A DNA stretch of 64,000 nt from Bog-756 sp963734395 (GCA_963734395.1 CAVTGY010000004.1:186001-250000); one strand, 5' to 3'; numbered from the stretch's first letter, positions 26,280-36,558 are shown. A program made the numbers and translations. Notes: generated by a model from the sequence alone, not told the origin.

Positions 26280-29173
26280 TCGGCGATCAGGTCGGCACGG
26301 CCACCACGGTGGCTGAGGTTGTCACCGACCATCCACCCGTGGTCACTCGCGCCCGACGTGTGCGACGTTGGATGCGCTCCCACCCGGGCATGGTGGTGTT
26401 GCTGGCCCTCCCCATCGTGGTCTTCGGGATTCCGGTGCTGTTCGGCCAGACGTTCCTGAGCGGCGACAACCTCCTCCAGAACTTCCCGATGCGGGTCCTG
26501 GTCGGCCGAGACCTCCAGCACGGGACGCTTCCGCTGTGGAACCCCTTTCTGTTCGGGGGGACGCCTCTGCTCGGCGGGTTCAACGCCGGCGCCGCCTACC
26601 CGACCACCTGGCTGATGGCCGTGCTTCCCGTCTTCGTCGCCTGGTGGCTCAATCTCGCCCTGGCCTACGAGGTGGCCATCGCCGGGATGTATCTCTTCCT
26701 CCGTCGCCAGTCGGTCAGTCCGACGGCGGCCACCTTCGGGGCCGCCACGTTTGCCTGTTCGGGCTACATGAGTGCACAGATCGTCCACATCGACTTGATC
26801 ATCGGGGCCGCCTGGCTCCCCTGGATGCTCATCGCCGTGCATGCACTGACCCGGCCGCGGCTATCCGCCGCCCACCCATCGGGAGGTGGGGAGTCGGGTG
26901 CCGGTGGCCGCCGCCTGTGGATGGTGGTGCTCGCGCTCTCCTTCGGGCTCAACCTGCTGAGCGGCGGAGCAGAAGCATTCATCGACAGTGCGGTGCTGGT
27001 ACTCATCTACGGGATAGGCCGTCTGCTCAACACCGGGCTGTTCGCAAAGGGACAACGATCCGCCTTGTTCCGGTCGGTGGCCGCTATGGCCGCCGGCCTG
27101 TTCGGGGGTCTGCTCCTCGGTGCGGCGCAGTGGAGCCCGGGACTCGCCTTCCTCTCCCAATCCCAGCGGGCCGGTTCCAGCTATGCCTTCTTCACCAGCG
27201 GATCGCTGCCGGCCAGGCTGGTCACCCTGGTCGCCTCTCCGTTCCTCCTCGGGACCAACCAGAATCAGCCCGGCCTGTACGCGGGGCCTTACAACTTTCC
27301 CGAGGTGACCAGCTATGCCGGGATCCTGGCTCTCATCGCCGCCTGCTCCCTGTTCCTCAGCCGGTACCGCACGAGACCGGAAGCACGGCAGTGGCGGGTT
27401 TGGTACGTGGTCCTGGCCATCGGGCTGCTGTCCGCCCTCGGGGGGGAGACACCCTTCGGTCGGGTGCTCTATGTGATCCCGGGCATTTCTTCCGAGCGTC
27501 TGCTCTCCCGCAACCTTCTGCTGGTCGACTTCTCGCTGGCCGTGCTGCTGGCGTGGTGGGTCCACCTGCTGCTCACCGCCAGGGACGACCGTCCGCCCCG
27601 CACGACCACTTCCGTGCGCCGGCGATGGGCGGGCAGGGGCAGGGCGGAGGTGGTGGTCACCTGCGCCCCGTTGGCGTTGATCGCCACGCTGGGCCTGCTG
27701 CTGTGGGCCACCGGGCCCTGGCTCGAACACCGGTTGGAGATCCAGCTCACGCTGACCACCGCGGTCCGTATACGGGAGGCGGCACTGGTCACTGTCGGCG
27801 TGGTTATCGCCGGCGCAGCCACCTGGATCGCCCTGGCCGAACCGGGTCTGTCCCGGCGGCGACTCCGCCGGCTGCTGGCCGCGGTGTTGGCCGTCGATCT
27901 GATCTGGTTCAACTGCTTCGTGGTCAACCCGCCGATCACCGAGGCGAAGGCGTTGGCCAACGGGGCTGCGTCGGCCTCGTTGCGTGCCGCAGTCGGAAAC
28001 GGCCGGTTCATCATCTATGACCCCGACGAGTTCCACACCGATGAGCTCTACGCGCTCGGCCAGACCGACCTCAACATCCACACCGGCCTGCCCAGTGGAC
28101 AGGGCTATTCAGTGCTGATCGGCGCCACCTTCTACGACGCAACCGGTGCCCACTACCAGGAGGACCTCGATCCCAACGACCTGGTCGGCCCGGTGTGGGA
28201 CCAGCTCAACGTGACCACCCTGCTCTCTCTCCCCAGTTACTTCGTCACGCCGATTCCACCATCGCCGAACGGCGCCAACAGCGTGCAGTTTCCCACTACC
28301 CCCTTCACGGAGTTCACGCTTCCGCCTCCCTCGAGCTCCTTCGCGGTGGACCCGGGCCAACCCCACCGGTGGTATTTCGGGGGGGCGCTGACCGTCGACA
28401 CATTCACCGTTCCGTTGGTGAAGGGGTCAGGGACCGGGCTGAAGCTCGGGCTGGTGACCCCCAACGGCGCAACCCACTGGCTACCGATGGCCGACGCACA
28501 GCCCGTCGACGTCGACGGGCACCGGTCGGTCCGGGTGGCTCTCCCGTCGGCAATCCGGGCCGCGGGCATCGTCGTCGGTGCCGCCGGACCCGGGTCGCTG
28601 ACCGTGGGCACCCCCACGGTTCGGACCGCCGAGGCAGGCGAGGTGGCGCTCAACGGTCGGATGCAGGACGAGGTGGTGCCACCGCATTGGACCTTCACCG
28701 GCACCATCGGGTCGTTCGGCGTGTTCCGCAACAACCGTGCCCGGGGCTGGGCGTGGGTCGGTGCTCCCGGCGGTGGGGCACCGCGAGGGGCCACGGTGAC
28801 CGGCGTGGCCCCCGGCCCGGACGGCGACCAGCAGTTATCGGTGCACACCACGTCGGCCGCCCTTCTCATCCGCAGCGAGTCGTGGAGTCCGGGCTGGCAG
28901 GCCACCATCGGCACCGGGTCCACAGGCTCTGACCACCCGGCCCCGCCCCGTCCGACGCCGGTGCTCCGCGCCGGTCTGATCCAGGAGGTTCGGATCCCGG
29001 GACCGGGCGACTACGTGGTGACCTTCTCCTACGCGCCCACCTCGGCCACTGCCGGCCTGGTGGTGTCGGCGGTGGCCGCTTCAGGTCTGCTGTTCTGGGC
29101 GGTGGCCGAGCTGATCGGCATCCGTAGAAGGAGGCGGATCACCCGGGCACCCCCGCGCCCGAGCCCTCGGTGA
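26276..29173 (+). CDS. Large polytopic membrane protein, YfhO-like
   Basis: The 965-residue protein has about a dozen hydrophobic helices in its first 620 residues, with the features LLQNFPMRVLVGRDLQHGTLPLWNP and YPTTWLMAVLPV typical of YfhO-like proteins, a GT-C-related fold linked to glycosylation of lipoteichoic acid or cell-surface sugars. The C-terminal third is an outer, beta-rich domain. GTG 26276 overlaps the M50 stop, and the first residues are polar before the first helix. The 3' end overlaps the convergent trpS by 35 bp. The donor and acceptor are unknown. Confidence 0.8.
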   Translation: MIGDQVGTATTVAEVVTDHPPVVTRARRVRRWMRSHPGMVVLLALPIVVFGIPVLFGQTFLSGDNLLQNFPMRVLVGRDLQHGTLPLWNPFLFGGTPLLGGFNAGAAYPTTWLMAVLPVFVAWWLNLALAYEVAIAGMYLFLRRQSVSPTAATFGAATFACSGYMSAQIVHIDLIIGAAWLPWMLIAVHALTRPRLSAAHPSGGGESGAGGRRLWMVVLALSFGLNLLSGGAEAFIDSAVLVLIYGIGRLLNTGLFAKGQRSALFRSVAAMAAGLFGGLLLGAAQWSPGLAFLSQSQRAGSSYAFFTSGSLPARLVTLVASPFLLGTNQNQPGLYAGPYNFPEVTSYAGILALIAACSLFLSRYRTRPEARQWRVWYVVLAIGLLSALGGETPFGRVLYVIPGISSERLLSRNLLLVDFSLAVLLAWWVHLLLTARDDRPPRTTTSVRRRWAGRGRAEVVVTCAPLALIATLGLLLWATGPWLEHRLEIQLTLTTAVRIREAALVTVGVVIAGAATWIALAEPGLSRRRLRRLLAAVLAVDLIWFNCFVVNPPITEAKALANGAASASLRAAVGNGRFIIYDPDEFHTDELYALGQTDLNIHTGLPSGQGYSVLIGATFYDATGAHYQEDLDPNDLVGPVWDQLNVTTLLSLPSYFVTPIPPSPNGANSVQFPTTPFTEFTLPPPSSSFAVDPGQPHRWYFGGALTVDTFTVPLVKGSGTGLKLGLVTPNGATHWLPMADAQPVDVDGHRSVRVALPSAIRAAGIVVGAAGPGSLTVGTPTVRTAEAGEVALNGRMQDEVVPPHWTFTGTIGSFGVFRNNRARGWAWVGAPGGGAPRGATVTGVAPGPDGDQQLSVHTTSAALLIRSESWSPGWQATIGTGSTGSDHPAPPRPTPVLRAGLIQEVRIPGPGDYVVTFSYAPTSATAGLVVSAVAASGLLFWAVAELIGIRRRRRITRAPPRPSPR

Positions 29174-30144
29174 GCAGCCCGACCGCCTCGGCCGCCCGCC
29201 CATAGGTGGCCGAGGCGGTGGCCCTGGCCTTGTCCGCTCCCAGCGACAGCAGTGCGGCTACCGCGGCCGGGTCGGCCGCCAATTGCCACCCGACGCTCGC
29301 GCACCGGGCGGAGCATCTCGATGAGGGCCTCGCTCACCGCACGCTTGAGATCGCCGTAGTTCTGGTACGAACCGGCCACGTCGGTCGGCGGGCGGTCGCT
29401 GGCCACCGCCAGCAATTCGATCAGGTTGGAGAGTCCGGGCTTGGCCTCAGGGTCGTAGCGGACCTCACCACCGGTGTCGGTGACCGCCTTCTTGATCTTG
29501 CGCTCGATCCATTCCGGCTGGTCGAACATCAAGATGGTGCCGAGCGAGGAACCCACCGACTTGGACATCTTGTGGTCGGGGTGCTGCAGGTCCATGACCC
29601 GTGCAGCCACCGTGGGCACCGCCGCCTTGGGCACGACCAGTGTCTTGCCGTAGCGGTGGTTGAACCGTTGGGCCAGGGTGCGGGCGAGCTCCAGGTGCTG
29701 TCGCTGATCGTCGCCCACCGGCACCCGGTCGGCGTCGTAGAGCAGGATGTCGGCGCTCTGGAGCACCGGATAGGTGAACAGCCCGGCCCTGACCGTGTCC
29801 TTCCCTGCGCTCTTGTCCTTGAATTGGGTCATCCGACTGAGCTCCCCCATGGTGGCGGTGCACTCGAGGAGCCACGCCATCTGTGCATGCTCGGGTACGT
29901 GACTCTGGACGAAGAGCGTGCACTGCTCCGGATCGAGGCCGGCGGCCAGCAGGTCGAGGGCGGTCTCGTAGGTTCGCGAGCGCAACGCTCCGGGGTCGAT
30001 GTCCAAGGTCAGCGCGTGCAGGTCCACGATGCAGTACAGGGCGTCGTGGGTGTACTGATCAGCCACCCAGTTGCGGATGGCACCCAGGTAATTTCCCAGA
30101 TGGAGGTCGCCGCTGGGCTGCAGGCCGGACAGGACGCGGGACAT
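29139..30144 (-). CDS. trpS: Tryptophanyl-tRNA synthetase, frameshifted near the 3' end
   Basis: Class I synthetase that charges tRNA-Trp. ATG 30144 opens MSRVLSGLQPSGDLHLGNYLGA with the HIGH-type HLGN, and KMSKS stands in HKMSKSVGSS. At about 29281-29290 the open frame turns into Arg/Gly-rich sequence that continues to 29029, while the neighbouring frame gives the expected family ending (LAADPAAVAALLSLGADKARATA ... YGRAAEAVGLL) with a stop at 29139. One extra base there explains it. The enzyme is normally essential, so a sequence error is more likely than a real break. Convergent with the YfhO-like gene. Confidence 0.9.
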
Positions 30145-30213
30145 GAGAGGTCATCGTAGGTCGGACCAGGAGGTGCACGAGATGGGGGCCTCAAGCCGGT
30201 AGGGTCGGTTGGC

Positions 30214-30996
30214 GTGTCGGCCACTGTCACTACGCCCGCCTACGAGGGACCCATCGATCTGCTCTTGGAGCTGGTGAACGCCCACCAGGTGGAGATCTAC
30301 GACATCCCTCTGGCCTCGGTGGTGGAAGCCTTCGTCGCCGAAGTGGCGGGCTGGGAGACCGTGGACATGCAGACGCTGTCCGAGTTCCTGGTCATCGCGG
30401 CGGTACTCATCGAGCTCAAGACCCGCCGCCTCCTCCCCGGTCGGGACGAAGTGGATCCCGACGAGGAGCTGGTCGGCTGGGAGGAGCGAGACCTGCTGAT
30501 GGCCCGGCTGCTCGAATGCCAGGCGTACGCGGCGGCGGCGGACGGCTTCGCCGTGCTGATGGAACGGGCGGCGCGGTCGGTGCCCAGAACCGCGGGACTG
30601 GACCCCGACGTCCAGGTCGACGCCCCGGACATCCTCCAGGGGGTGACCCCGGTCGACGTGGCTGCCGCCTATCTGCGGGCCACCGCCGAACGCCCGGTTC
30701 CCACCGTCGACCTGTATCACGTGACCGTCGACACCCTGACCGTGGCCGACGCCGTCGCCGAGCTCGAACTGCGACTGGCGGCGGTGGGTACCGCCACCTT
30801 TCGCTCCCTCACCGGACACCTGACCTCTCGGATCGAGATCATCGTGCGCTTCCTCGCCCTTCTCGAACTGTGCAAGCAGGGCCGGGTCTCGCTCGACCAG
30901 GGACAGACCTTCGGCACCCTCGACGTGGCCTGGGTGGCGGGTGACCCACAGCCGATTTCGGTCGGGGCGGGGCCGATCGACGAGTACGAGGGCTGA
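30214..30996 (+). CDS. scpA: Condensin subunit ScpA (kleisin)
   Basis: ScpA bridges the heads of the SMC dimer in the bacterial condensin. The protein has the classic opening YEGPIDLLLELVNAHQVEIYDIPL, an acidic middle with FLVIAAVLIELKTRRLLPG, and a C-terminal winged helix ending in RFLALLELCKQGRVSLDQ. GTG 30214 gives a short six-residue leader. It starts 69 bp from the divergent trpS, where a promoter must lie, and scpB follows after 2 bp. Confidence 0.94.
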   Translation: MSATVTTPAYEGPIDLLLELVNAHQVEIYDIPLASVVEAFVAEVAGWETVDMQTLSEFLVIAAVLIELKTRRLLPGRDEVDPDEELVGWEERDLLMARLLECQAYAAAADGFAVLMERAARSVPRTAGLDPDVQVDAPDILQGVTPVDVAAAYLRATAERPVPTVDLYHVTVDTLTVADAVAELELRLAAVGTATFRSLTGHLTSRIEIIVRFLALLELCKQGRVSLDQGQTFGTLDVAWVAGDPQPISVGAGPIDEYEG

Positions 30997-30998
30997 CG

Positions 30999-31571
30999 GT
31001 GGCCCTCTCGGCCGAGGCCCGGGCCATCGAGGCGGTGCTCATCGTTGCCGTCGAACCGGTGCCGGCGGGGCTGCTGGCGGAGCTGCTCGAACTGCCGGTG
31101 GACCAGATCGACGCCGTGTGCGACGAGCTCATCGAGTCGTGCCGACGGGAGGGTCGCGGATTCGAAGTGGCCCGGATCGCCGGGGGGTACCGCATCCAGA
31201 CCCATCCGGACCTGGCCTCCCACGTGGAGAGGTTCGCCAACGTGGGCGTGTCGTCCCGTCTGTCGGCCGCGGCCCTGGAGACCCTGGCCATCGTGGCCTA
31301 CAAGCAGCCGGTGTCCAGGGCTCAGATCAGCGCGCTCCGGGGAGTGAACGTCGACGGGGTCGTCCGGTTGCTCGAGCACCGCGGCTACATCGCCGCGGTG
31401 GGACGGGCGGCGGGCCCGGGGCAAGCGGTGCTCTACGCCACCACCGATGCCTTCCTCGAGCGGCTCGGTCTCGACCGCCTGGATCAGCTTCCGCCGATCG
31501 AGGACCTGCTTCCAGGGCCCGAGGTCCTGGCCGAGATGGAGGAGCAGATGCGCCCGGTCGCCGATGGCTGA
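30999..31571 (+). CDS. scpB: Condensin subunit ScpB
   Basis: This is the winged-helix partner of ScpA. The 190-residue protein has two winged-helix domains, with the signatures IEAVLIVAVEPVPAGLLAELL and LAIVAYKQPVSRAQISALRGV. The third base after the scpA stop is the G of its GTG start (30999), so the two are co-translated. Its stop overlaps rluB by 8 bp. The order scpA-scpB-rluB is conserved in actinobacteria and firmicutes. Confidence 0.94.
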   Translation: MALSAEARAIEAVLIVAVEPVPAGLLAELLELPVDQIDAVCDELIESCRREGRGFEVARIAGGYRIQTHPDLASHVERFANVGVSSRLSAAALETLAIVAYKQPVSRAQISALRGVNVDGVVRLLEHRGYIAAVGRAAGPGQAVLYATTDAFLERLGLDRLDQLPPIEDLLPGPEVLAEMEEQMRPVADG

Positions 31572-32370
31572 CCGGCCGGACCCGCCACTGGCCACCGGAG
31601 ACCGGTTGCAGAAGGTGATGGCCCGGATCGGGGTGGGGTCCCGGCGGGTGTGTGAGGAGCTGATCGCCGACGGACGGGTGACCGTCAATGGGGTGGTCCC
31701 GGTCCTCGGTCGCCGGGTCGACCCCGAAGTGGACCGGGTGGAGTTGGACGGCATTCCCCTTCCCATCCAGCCGGGGCTCATCCACTACCTGGTGAACAAG
31801 CCGACCGGCGTGGTCAGCACCGCCGAGGACACCCACGACCGGCCCACGGTGGTCTCCCTGGTTCCCGACCGACCCCGGGTGTTCCCGGTGGGACGCCTGG
31901 ACATGGACACCGAGGGCCTGCTGATCCTGACCAACGACGGCGAGCTCACCCACCGGCTCACCCATCCGTCGTTCGGGGTGCCCAAGGAGTACCTGGTCCA
32001 GCTCGACGGTGCGCCCACTCCGGGGGAGGTGCGCCGGTTGCGAACCGGTGTCGAGCTCGAGGACGGGCCGACCAGCCCGGCTCGGGTGGCGGTGGTGGGC
32101 CCCACCCTCCTCCGGATGGTCATCCACGAAGGGCGCAACCGGCAGATCCGCCGCATGGCCGAGGCGGTGGGGCACCGAGTGATCCGACTGGTGCGGACCC
32201 GTATCGGGCCGGTCACCGACCCGTCACTGAGCCCGGGAGCGCACCGGCGGCTGACCCTGGACGAGGTACGGGGTCTGGCCGCAGCAGCCACACCGGCCGA
32301 GCCCGCGGGGGAGTCCGGATCCTCCGAAGAGCGGCGACCGGAGAGGGGTGAGCCCGGCGTCCCTGGCTAA
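31564..32370 (+). CDS. rluB: Ribosomal large-subunit pseudouridine synthase (RluB/RsuA family)
   Basis: The 268-residue protein has an N-terminal S4 domain (RLQKVMARIGVGSRRVCEELIADGRVTVNG) and a pseudouridine synthase domain with the catalytic Asp in VGRLDMDTEGLLILTNDG, then HEGRNRQIRRM. It should convert a uridine in 23S rRNA helix 89 region to pseudouridine, as RluB does. ATG 31564 overlaps the scpB stop. The last 40 residues are a polar tail (Pro, Glu, Ser). Confidence 0.93.
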   Translation: MADRPDPPLATGDRLQKVMARIGVGSRRVCEELIADGRVTVNGVVPVLGRRVDPEVDRVELDGIPLPIQPGLIHYLVNKPTGVVSTAEDTHDRPTVVSLVPDRPRVFPVGRLDMDTEGLLILTNDGELTHRLTHPSFGVPKEYLVQLDGAPTPGEVRRLRTGVELEDGPTSPARVAVVGPTLLRMVIHEGRNRQIRRMAEAVGHRVIRLVRTRIGPVTDPSLSPGAHRRLTLDEVRGLAAAATPAEPAGESGSSEERRPERGEPGVPG

Positions 32371-32382
32371 CATGCCTGGCTG

Positions 32383-32751
32383 ATGCCCCCAACCGTTCGA
32401 GCAATCCGCGGTGCCACCACCGTCGAAGAGGACACGCCCGAGGCGATCACCGACCGGGTGGTGACCCTGCTTCGACAGGTGCTCGACCGCAACCAGCTGG
32501 CCGAAGACGACATCATCTCCATCCTCTTCACCGCCACCGAGGACATCACCTCGACGTTTCCGGCCACCGCCGCCCGCTCGATGGGCCTGGGTGCCGTCCC
32601 GCTGATCTGCGCCCGCGAGCTGGCGGTCGTCGGATCGGTGCCCTTTTGCATCAGAGTGCTGCTTCACGTGACCACGGAACGCCCGAGAGGCCAGATCCAC
32701 CACGTCTATCTCGAGGGCGCCCAGGGACTCCGTGACGACCTCCCGGTCTGA
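32383..32751 (+). CDS. aroH: Monofunctional chorismate mutase, AroH class
   Basis: Converts chorismate to prephenate. The 122-residue protein is of the trimeric AroH type: VRAIRGATTVEEDTPEAI at the start with the active-site Arg, FTATEDITSTFPATAAR, and VPFCIRVLLHV with the second Arg. It is not the AroQ helical type. It overlaps the prephenate dehydrogenase gene by 20 bp, so the two steps toward tyrosine are encoded together. Confidence 0.93.
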   Translation: MPPTVRAIRGATTVEEDTPEAITDRVVTLLRQVLDRNQLAEDDIISILFTATEDITSTFPATAARSMGLGAVPLICARELAVVGSVPFCIRVLLHVTTERPRGQIHHVYLEGAQGLRDDLPV

Positions 32752-33887
32752 GGACGCCGGGTCCCGCGGCTCCGGAGAGGGATCACCCGCCGCAGAGGGC
32801 ATGACCACCCCGGGGCGGGCGATGATCTTCGGCACCGGGCTCATCGGCGGCTCGGTCGGGCTGGCGCTGCTCGAACAGGGCTGGAAGGTGAGCGGCACCG
32901 ACGCCGTCCACGAGGTTGCCGCCCGCGCCCTCCAGATCGGCGCCCTCTCCGATGCCGGTATCGATCGGCAGGCCGATCTGGTGGTGGTGGCCACTCCGGT
33001 TCACGCCGCCCGAGCGATCATCTCGGACGTCTTCGGTTCGCCCGAGTGGAACCGCCACGCCGTCGTCACCGACGTCGGGGGGGTGAAGGGGCCTTTGGTC
33101 GCCTCGGTCGACCATCCCCGCTTCGTCGGCGGGCACCCGATGGCCGGTTCGGAGCAGGTGGGACTGGACGGCGCATCCGGCGAGCTGTTCATCGGGGCCA
33201 CCTGGGTGCTCACGCCCACCACCCTGACCGACCCGGCCGCCTACGCCAAGGTGCGCAACGTGCTCGCCACCATCGGCGCCACTGTGGTGGCGTTGGCCCC
33301 CGAGCAACACGACGCCCTGGTAGCGGTGGTTTCCCATGTTCCCCACCTGACGGCAGCCACCCTGATGGACCTGGCCTCCGACCTGGGAGAGGAGAATGCC
33401 GCCCTCCTCCAGCTGGCCGCCGGCGGTTTCCGGGACATGACCCGAATAGCCGCCGGACAACCCTCCATCTGGCCGGATATCTGCGAAGACAATGCGGAGG
33501 CCATCGTGGAGACGATGGATCTGCTGATCGACGCCCTGACCGGCATGCGCCGCCGGGTGGCCGATCACGATCACCAGTCGCTCCTGGAGGTGTTGGGTCG
33601 CGCCTCGGCGGCCCGCCGGGCCCTTGTCGGATCACGTTCCCCGCCCCGAGGAACTGGTCGAGGTGCGTATCCCGGTCCCTGATCGCAAGGGCGTCCTAGC
33701 CGAGGTCACCACGCTGGTCACCGAGCTCGGCATCAACATCGTGGACCTCGAGATCGCCCACTCGGTGGAGGGCGACCGCGGGGTGCTGGTGCTGGTGGTG
33801 GACTCGCAATCGGCACCCACCCTGGTGGCCACCCTGCGCGAGCGGGGCTACCGGGCGACCAGCAATCCGGTGGGCACCACCCGATGA
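32732..33887 (+). CDS. tyrA: Prephenate dehydrogenase TyrA with C-terminal ACT domain, frameshifted
   Basis: Oxidises prephenate to 4-hydroxyphenylpyruvate with NAD. The N-terminal Rossmann domain shows FGTGLIGGSVGLALL, and GGHPMAGSE and DITRIA-like FRDMTRIAAGQPSIW are family marks. Near 33621-33630 the frame leaves the family pattern and stops at 33682, while the next frame continues with an ACT domain (VRIPVPDRKGVLAEVTTLVTEL) to 33887. Actinobacterial TyrA proteins have exactly this ACT tail, which gives tyrosine feedback, so one extra base in or near GGGCCC is likely. Alternatively the ACT part is a separate protein starting at TTG 33624. GTG 32732 is the start. Confidence 0.85.
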
Positions 33888-35194
33888 GCGACGGACATAC
33901 CCAGTCGGTGTCCGGCGGGGTCCCCCTGGGCGGCATGCTCCGGGTGCCCGGCGACAAGTCCATCTCCCACCGGGCGTTGTTGCTCGCCGCCCTGGCCGAA
34001 GGGACGTCCACCATCACCGGACTGAGCGACGGCGAGGACGTGGCCGGCACCGCCGGTGCGGTGGTGGCGCTGGGTGCCGAGGTGGAGCGCAACGGCGCCT
34101 CGGTCACCGTCCACGGCGGCCGCTCGCGCCTCTCGGCGCCGTCGGACCCCGTCGACCTGGGCAACTCGGGCACCGGCATGCGGCTTCTGGCCGGAGTGGC
34201 GGCCACCCTGCCGGGCCGTACCACCCTGACCGGCGACGACTCGCTGCAGAGGCGACCGATGGATCGGGTGGCCGAGCCCCTCGGCACCATGGGCGCGGAA
34301 GTGGTGGGTCGCACCGACCGCTGCCTTCCGCCACTGACCATCACCGGGGGCCGGCTGCGAGGCATCGACTTCACGCCGCCGATGGCCAGCGCCCAGGTCA
34401 AGTCGGCCATCCTGTTGGCCGGTCTGGCCGCCGAGGGGGAGACGGTGGTGCGGGAGCCGGTGGCCACCCGTGCCCACACCGAAGAGATGCTGGCCGCGGC
34501 CGGAGCCGACGTCACCATCGAGTCGACCGGCCGCGGTCGGGTGGTCCGGGTGCGACCGAGCGGGGTGAGCACCGGAGCCTTCTCGGTACCCGGCGATCCG
34601 TCCCAGGCCGCCTTTTGGGTGGTCGGAAGCGTCATCATCCCGGGAAGCCTGGTGACCGTGGAGGGAATCACCTTGGCTCCCGAGCGACTGGGGTTCGTCG
34701 GCGTGCTCCGCCGGATGGGGGCCACCATCGAGATCGAGGAGGCGGGTGCGGCAACCGGATCGGTGACCGGCTACACCTGCCTGCTCCACGGCACGGTGGT
34801 CGAGGCGTCGGAGATCCCCTCGCTGGACGAGGTCCCGGTTCTGGCGGTGGCGGCGGCGGCGGCCCACGGAGCGACCCGGTTCTGCGACGTCGGGGAGCTG
34901 AGGGTCAAGGAGTCCGACCGGCTGGCCGCCACCGTGGAGATGATTCGAGCACTGGGCGGGAAGGCACGGATTGAAGGCGACGATCTGGTGGTGGAGGGCA
35001 CCGGTGACCCGTTCACGCCGGCCCGCATCGATGCCCACGGCGACCATCGGATGGCCATGTCGGCGGCCATCGCCGGCGCGGCATGCCCATCGGGCCGGGT
35101 CACCATCGACGGGTGGGAGTCGGTGGCCACCAGCTATCCGGCATTCGCCGACGACCTGGCTCGGCTCCAGGCACCCGGGACGGATGGCCGATGA
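33884..35194 (+). CDS. aroA: 3-phosphoshikimate 1-carboxyvinyltransferase (EPSP synthase)
   Basis: Joins shikimate-3-phosphate and phosphoenolpyruvate in the aromatic pathway; the glyphosate target. The 436-residue protein has PGDKSISHRALLLAALAEG, LGNSGTGMRLLAG (the loop that sets glyphosate response), MASAQVKSAILLAGL, DEVPVLAVAAA and KESDRLAATVEMI. Its ATG overlaps the tyrA stop as ATGA and its stop overlaps the cmk ATG, so it is fully embedded in one operon with aroH and tyrA. Confidence 0.96.
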   Translation: MSDGHTQSVSGGVPLGGMLRVPGDKSISHRALLLAALAEGTSTITGLSDGEDVAGTAGAVVALGAEVERNGASVTVHGGRSRLSAPSDPVDLGNSGTGMRLLAGVAATLPGRTTLTGDDSLQRRPMDRVAEPLGTMGAEVVGRTDRCLPPLTITGGRLRGIDFTPPMASAQVKSAILLAGLAAEGETVVREPVATRAHTEEMLAAAGADVTIESTGRGRVVRVRPSGVSTGAFSVPGDPSQAAFWVVGSVIIPGSLVTVEGITLAPERLGFVGVLRRMGATIEIEEAGAATGSVTGYTCLLHGTVVEASEIPSLDEVPVLAVAAAAAHGATRFCDVGELRVKESDRLAATVEMIRALGGKARIEGDDLVVEGTGDPFTPARIDAHGDHRMAMSAAIAGAACPSGRVTIDGWESVATSYPAFADDLARLQAPGTDGR

Positions 35195-35824
35195 GCCCGG
35201 CCGTGCGCCGGCACCATCCATCCCCGGTCATCGCCATCGACGGCCCGGCCGGGTCCGGGAAGTCCACGGTCTCCCAGGCCCTGGCCGACCGGCTCGGGCT
35301 CGACCGGCTGGACACCGGGGCCATGTACCGGGCCGTGGCCTGGGCCGCCCTCGACCGCCAGATCGACCCGGGCGATCGGTCGTCGGTGGCCGAGCTGGCC
35401 CGCACCCTGGCCCTGGGCGTGGGTGCACGGGTCGAGGCGGACGGCGTGGACATCACCGACGCCATACGGGGACCCGCGGTCAGCAGCGTGGTGTCGGTGG
35501 TGGCCGCCAATCCCGGCGTGCGCGCCGCACTGGTCGAGCGACAACGTGCGTGGGTGGACGAACGGGGAGGCGGCGTGGTCGAGGGACGGGACATCGGATC
35601 GGTGGTCTTCCCCGACGCCGACGTGAAGGTCTTTCTCACCGCCACGGTCGACGAGCGGGCCCGCCGGCGCCCCGAGGAGGGCAGCGGACGCGCTCACTCG
35701 CCGGGACACGCTCGACCGCACCCGATCGGCGTCACCACTGGGTGTAGCCGACGGGGCGATGGTCATCGACACCACCGACCGGAAGGTTCCCGACATCGTC
35801 GACGAGGTGGTGGCGTGCCTGTGA
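35191..35824 (+). CDS. cmk: Cytidylate kinase, frameshifted
   Basis: Phosphorylates CMP and dCMP. The first 165 residues show the P-loop GPAGSGKSTV, LDTGAMYRAVAW and the GRDIGSVVFPDADVKVFLTA segment. At about 35675-35695 the open frame loses the pattern and fuses into the next gene, whereas the +1 frame gives the family ending (AADALTRRDTLDRTRSASPL, then DTTDRKVPDIVDEVV) with a stop at 35822-35824. The stretch between RRR and AADALTRRD seems about ten residues shorter than usual, so the error may be more than one base. The corrected stop overlaps the GTG of plsC, the spacing expected in this operon. Confidence 0.87.
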
Positions 35825-36531
35825 ACCAGGATGGCGGGCCGGCCGAGCGGGAAGCACTGTCCGGGGTCGATGTCCGGGTGGACACCAGCTTCACCCCCAT
35901 CTACCGGTTCCTCCGGACGCTGGTCCACGGATTGAACCGCCTCCTGTTCCGGACCACGGTCGACGGGGTGGACAAGGTACCGGCGGAGGGTCCGGTGATC
36001 ATCGCTCCGGTGCACCGTTCGTTCATCGACTTCTTCGTGGCCTCCGAGGTGACCACCCGCAAGCTCCACTACATGGCCAAGGACAGTCTCTGGAACAACC
36101 GGGTGCTGGCCAGGATCCTGCCGGCGGTTGGTGCCTTTCCGGTCCACCGGGAGGCCGCCGACCGCGAGGCCCTCCGACGCGCCCAGCAGGTGCTCGAAGC
36201 CGGCCAGGTGTTGATCCTGTTCCCCGAGGGCGAGCGCAGGTCGGGGCCGGTGGTCGGGGAGCTCCACGAGGGAGTGGCCTTCCTGGCCGCACGGACCGGG
36301 GCCACCGTGATTCCCGTAGGCATCGGTGGATCGGCGTCGGTGATGCCCAAGGGAAAGCGACTTCCCCGTCCCCGACACGTCCACCTGATGGTGGGTGATC
36401 CCATCCCACCACCGTCCCGGACCGGGGGAGGGAGGATCTCGCGGAGCAGGACCCACCAGCTCACCGAGACCCTGACGGCCGCCATCCAAGATCTCTACGA
36501 TCGTTCGGTGGCGGTCACCGGGCGCTACTGA
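35821..36531 (+). CDS. plsC: 1-acylglycerol-3-phosphate acyltransferase (PlsC family)
   Basis: The 236-residue membrane-associated enzyme has the acyltransferase motifs in order: HRSFID (HxxxxD) near residue 64, VGAFPVHREAADREAL, FPEGERRSG (in place of the usual FPEGTRS) and VIPVGIGG. It should acylate lysophosphatidic acid in phospholipid synthesis. GTG 35821 overlaps the corrected cmk stop. The cmk-plsC pair is common; in some bacteria the two are fused. Its stop faces the convergent glycosyltransferase with 27 bp between. Confidence 0.88.
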   Translation: MNQDGGPAEREALSGVDVRVDTSFTPIYRFLRTLVHGLNRLLFRTTVDGVDKVPAEGPVIIAPVHRSFIDFFVASEVTTRKLHYMAKDSLWNNRVLARILPAVGAFPVHREAADREALRRAQQVLEAGQVLILFPEGERRSGPVVGELHEGVAFLAARTGATVIPVGIGGSASVMPKGKRLPRPRHVHLMVGDPIPPPSRTGGGRISRSRTHQLTETLTAAIQDLYDRSVAVTGRY

Positions 36532-36558
36532 ACGGACACCCCACCGGATCGCTACGGC

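Noticed and set aside
33624..33887. Separate small ACT-domain gene with TTG start
   Set aside because: TyrA proteins of actinobacteria end in exactly this ACT domain, and the break point lacks a ribosome site, so a frameshifted tyrA is preferred; a separate gene is kept as an alternative.
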